DNA of 54,754 nucleotides, taken from contig JAGBAA010000046.1 of assembly GCA_017939795.1 (NCBI GenBank), positions 1 to 54,754 on the forward strand, in the 5' to 3' direction. Shown here piece by piece: positions 53,817 to 54,754 of the stretch; the stretch's first letter is position 1; each line of letters opens with the position of its first letter. The stretch is from Thermoguttaceae bacterium (GTDB lineage Bacteria; Planctomycetota; Planctomycetia; Pirellulales; Thermoguttaceae). Position numbers and translations under genes: made by a program. Under the pieces are notes generated by a model. That model was not told the DNA's origin, searched no databases, and was given only the letters and a program-made list of their open reading frames with translations.

Positions 53817-54754
53817 ATGAACCTTTTCGAACAAATGAATCAGAATTTCCGTCCGTACGGGAGTATTTTGCTGGCGGGTTGTGCGTTCCTGGGGAGCTGG
53901 ACGGATCTTCAGGCGCAGGGGACGCTGGTCGTGCCGTTCGGGAGCAATAAAGAACTCGCTCCGGCACACAAAACCTACCAGTTTCCGTATGAGAAAAACT
54001 ATATTATGCTGCCCCTGACGAATGGAACGGTCTCCACCGACGGAGGACGGACCATCATCGTGAATAAACCGGTCAAGATCAGTACAAAACGGACGACGGT
54101 CATTCCATTGGGCCATGGTGCTCCGAATGTCTCTCCAACGCCGGTCGTGCCGATGGGATTCAACGGCGGAAGTGTACCGCGTCCGGTAAATTCTCCCGGA
54201 TGTGCACAGTGCGCCGCACCGTATCCTGTCGTCTCTCAGCCTGCCGTACAGCCTGGTGCTTCACTGTATGTTCCTCAAAATACGACATCTCCTGCGATGC
54301 CTCAAAATCAGACGTACGCAGAAACGCCTTTACCGGCAGGACAGTCTGTGCTGACGGAAACGGATGCCGGGCCGGGGACCGCCCCTCTGCCGGCTCCTGT
54401 CGAAAATATGCCGCAAACAGACGGAAGTGCAGATCCCTACCAGACTTCGGCATCTCCGGAGACTCCGAGTGACGCGGGAACGTCCTACGGCGCAGGGACT
54501 CCGAGTGACGAGGGAACGTCCTACGGCGCGGGGACTCCGAGTGACGCGGGAACGTCCTACGGCGTAGGGGCTTCGAGTGACGCGGGAACGTCTTACGGCG
54601 CGGGGACTCCGAGTGACGCGGGAACGTCCTATGGCGCGGGGGCTCCGAGTGACGCGGGAACCTCCTACGGTGCAGGGACTCCGAGTGACGCGGGAACGTC
54701 CTACGGCGCAGGGACTCCGAGTGACGCGGGAACGTCCTACGGCGCGGGGGATCC
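53817..54754 (+). CDS. Secreted Pro/Gly-rich protein with 12-residue tandem repeats, partial (C-terminus off the right edge)
   Basis: The frame from the ATG at 53817 (preceded by TTGGAGG; an overlapping ATG at 53813 soon hits a stop) runs 312 codons without a stop to the window end. The first 32 residues include a weak signal sequence (GSILLAGCAFLGSWTDLQA), possibly a lipoprotein because of LLAGCAF. A beta-rich segment (33-100) includes YIMLPLTNGTVSTDGG-type sequence and is followed by a Pro/Gln/Val-rich linker with CAQC. From residue 216 it consists of the 12-residue repeat TPSDAGTSYGAG in at least eight copies. A secreted or cell-wall-associated protein; function unknown. Confidence 0.75.
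   Translation, partial: MNLFEQMNQNFRPYGSILLAGCAFLGSWTDLQAQGTLVVPFGSNKELAPAHKTYQFPYEKNYIMLPLTNGTVSTDGGRTIIVNKPVKISTKRTTVIPLGHGAPNVSPTPVVPMGFNGGSVPRPVNSPGCAQCAAPYPVVSQPAVQPGASLYVPQNTTSPAMPQNQTYAETPLPAGQSVLTETDAGPGTAPLPAPVENMPQTDGSADPYQTSASPETPSDAGTSYGAGTPSDEGTSYGAGTPSDAGTSYGVGASSDAGTSYGAGTPSDAGTSYGAGAPSDAGTSYGAGTPSDAGTSYGAGTPSDAGTSYGAGD
54462..54754 (+). repeat. 36-bp tandem repeat array
   Basis: Eight complete 36-bp units starting ACTCCGAGTGACGCGGGAAC, each differing by at most a few bases, followed by a partial ninth that the window edge cuts. The unit is a multiple of three, so copy-number change keeps the reading frame. Repeat DNA may explain why the sequence ends here. Confidence 0.95.

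Noticed and set aside
54462..54754. Regular repeats could suggest a CRISPR array
   Set aside because: Units are contiguous with no spacers, have no hairpin and are in frame with a long coding region.
54749..54754. GGATCC exactly at the window end, as if a cloning site
   Set aside because: GGATCC and GGATC are frequent across the window, and the end lies in a repeat, so an assembly break is the simpler explanation.
1..54754. tRNA, rRNA, insertion sequences, prophage, CRISPR or toxin-antitoxin loci
   Set aside because: No sequence resembling tRNA T-arms, transposases, integrases, or effector families was found on reading the window.

Overview
The window looks like chromosomal DNA of a planctomycete, most likely a Pirellulales-type, polysaccharide-degrading, possibly gut-associated lineage. 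The evidence is two DUF1559 pseudopilin genes with the classic planctomycete N-terminus, a DUF58/BatA/VWA cluster, a PEP-CTERM protein, Tat-exported Gfo/Idh and TIM-barrel proteins, and many secreted carbohydrate-active enzymes. The taxonomic call is inference from protein families; there is no rRNA or tRNA in the window. Several genes have near-consensus sigma70-type promoters (TTGACN, 16-17 nt, TANAAT), often preceded by A/T tracts, and several units end in good intrinsic terminators.

Layout. 1-3.5 kb: a large repetitive beta-helix surface protein on the minus strand, open at the left edge. 3.7-8.3 kb (minus): a GH99/WbsX-like secreted glycosidase downstream of a Tat-exported Gfo/Idh/MocA oxidoreductase. 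8.8-11 kb: a secreted beta-helix protein behind a tract of phased T-runs. 11.1-21 kb: mainly housekeeping genes: a lone FliM/SpoA-like protein, proA, a cyclophilin, fmt, a small membrane-anchored unknown, a C26 amidotransferase homologue without its nucleophile, and valS with two insertions. 21.1-24.9 kb (minus): secreted GH13 and agarase-like glycosidases. 25.2-28.2 kb: a BspA-type leucine-rich-repeat surface protein. 28.3-36.2 kb (minus): rhamnulokinase, DUF58, BatA-like VWA and a second VWA protein. 36.7-44 kb: a DUF1559 gene broken by one in-frame TGA, a PEP-CTERM protein built from three repeated modules, NagA, a LysE exporter and an intact DUF1559 gene on the other strand. 44.1-51.4 kb (minus): an HSL-type esterase, a C-terminal processing protease, an FG-GAP/VCBS secreted protein, a TRIC/UPF0126 channel and a Tat-exported sugar isomerase-like protein. 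51.9-54.8 kb: a PAS-GAF-(DHp-like)-pseudoreceiver protein and a secreted protein whose 36-bp tandem repeats run off the right edge.

Together the window suggests a cell that exports glycosidases and surface repeat proteins and processes rhamnose and amino sugars inside the cell (RhaB, NagA). I see no transposon, prophage, CRISPR array, toxin-antitoxin pair or defence island. The points most worth checking are the TGA that exactly replaces a tryptophan in the DUF1559 gene, the missing catalytic cysteine of the C26 homologue, the signalling protein with kinase-like and receiver-like parts but no ATPase, the valS insertions, and the helically phased T-tracts ahead of promoters. No complete novel multi-gene system is evident. 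Both window ends lie in repetitive surface genes, as expected if an assembly broke there.
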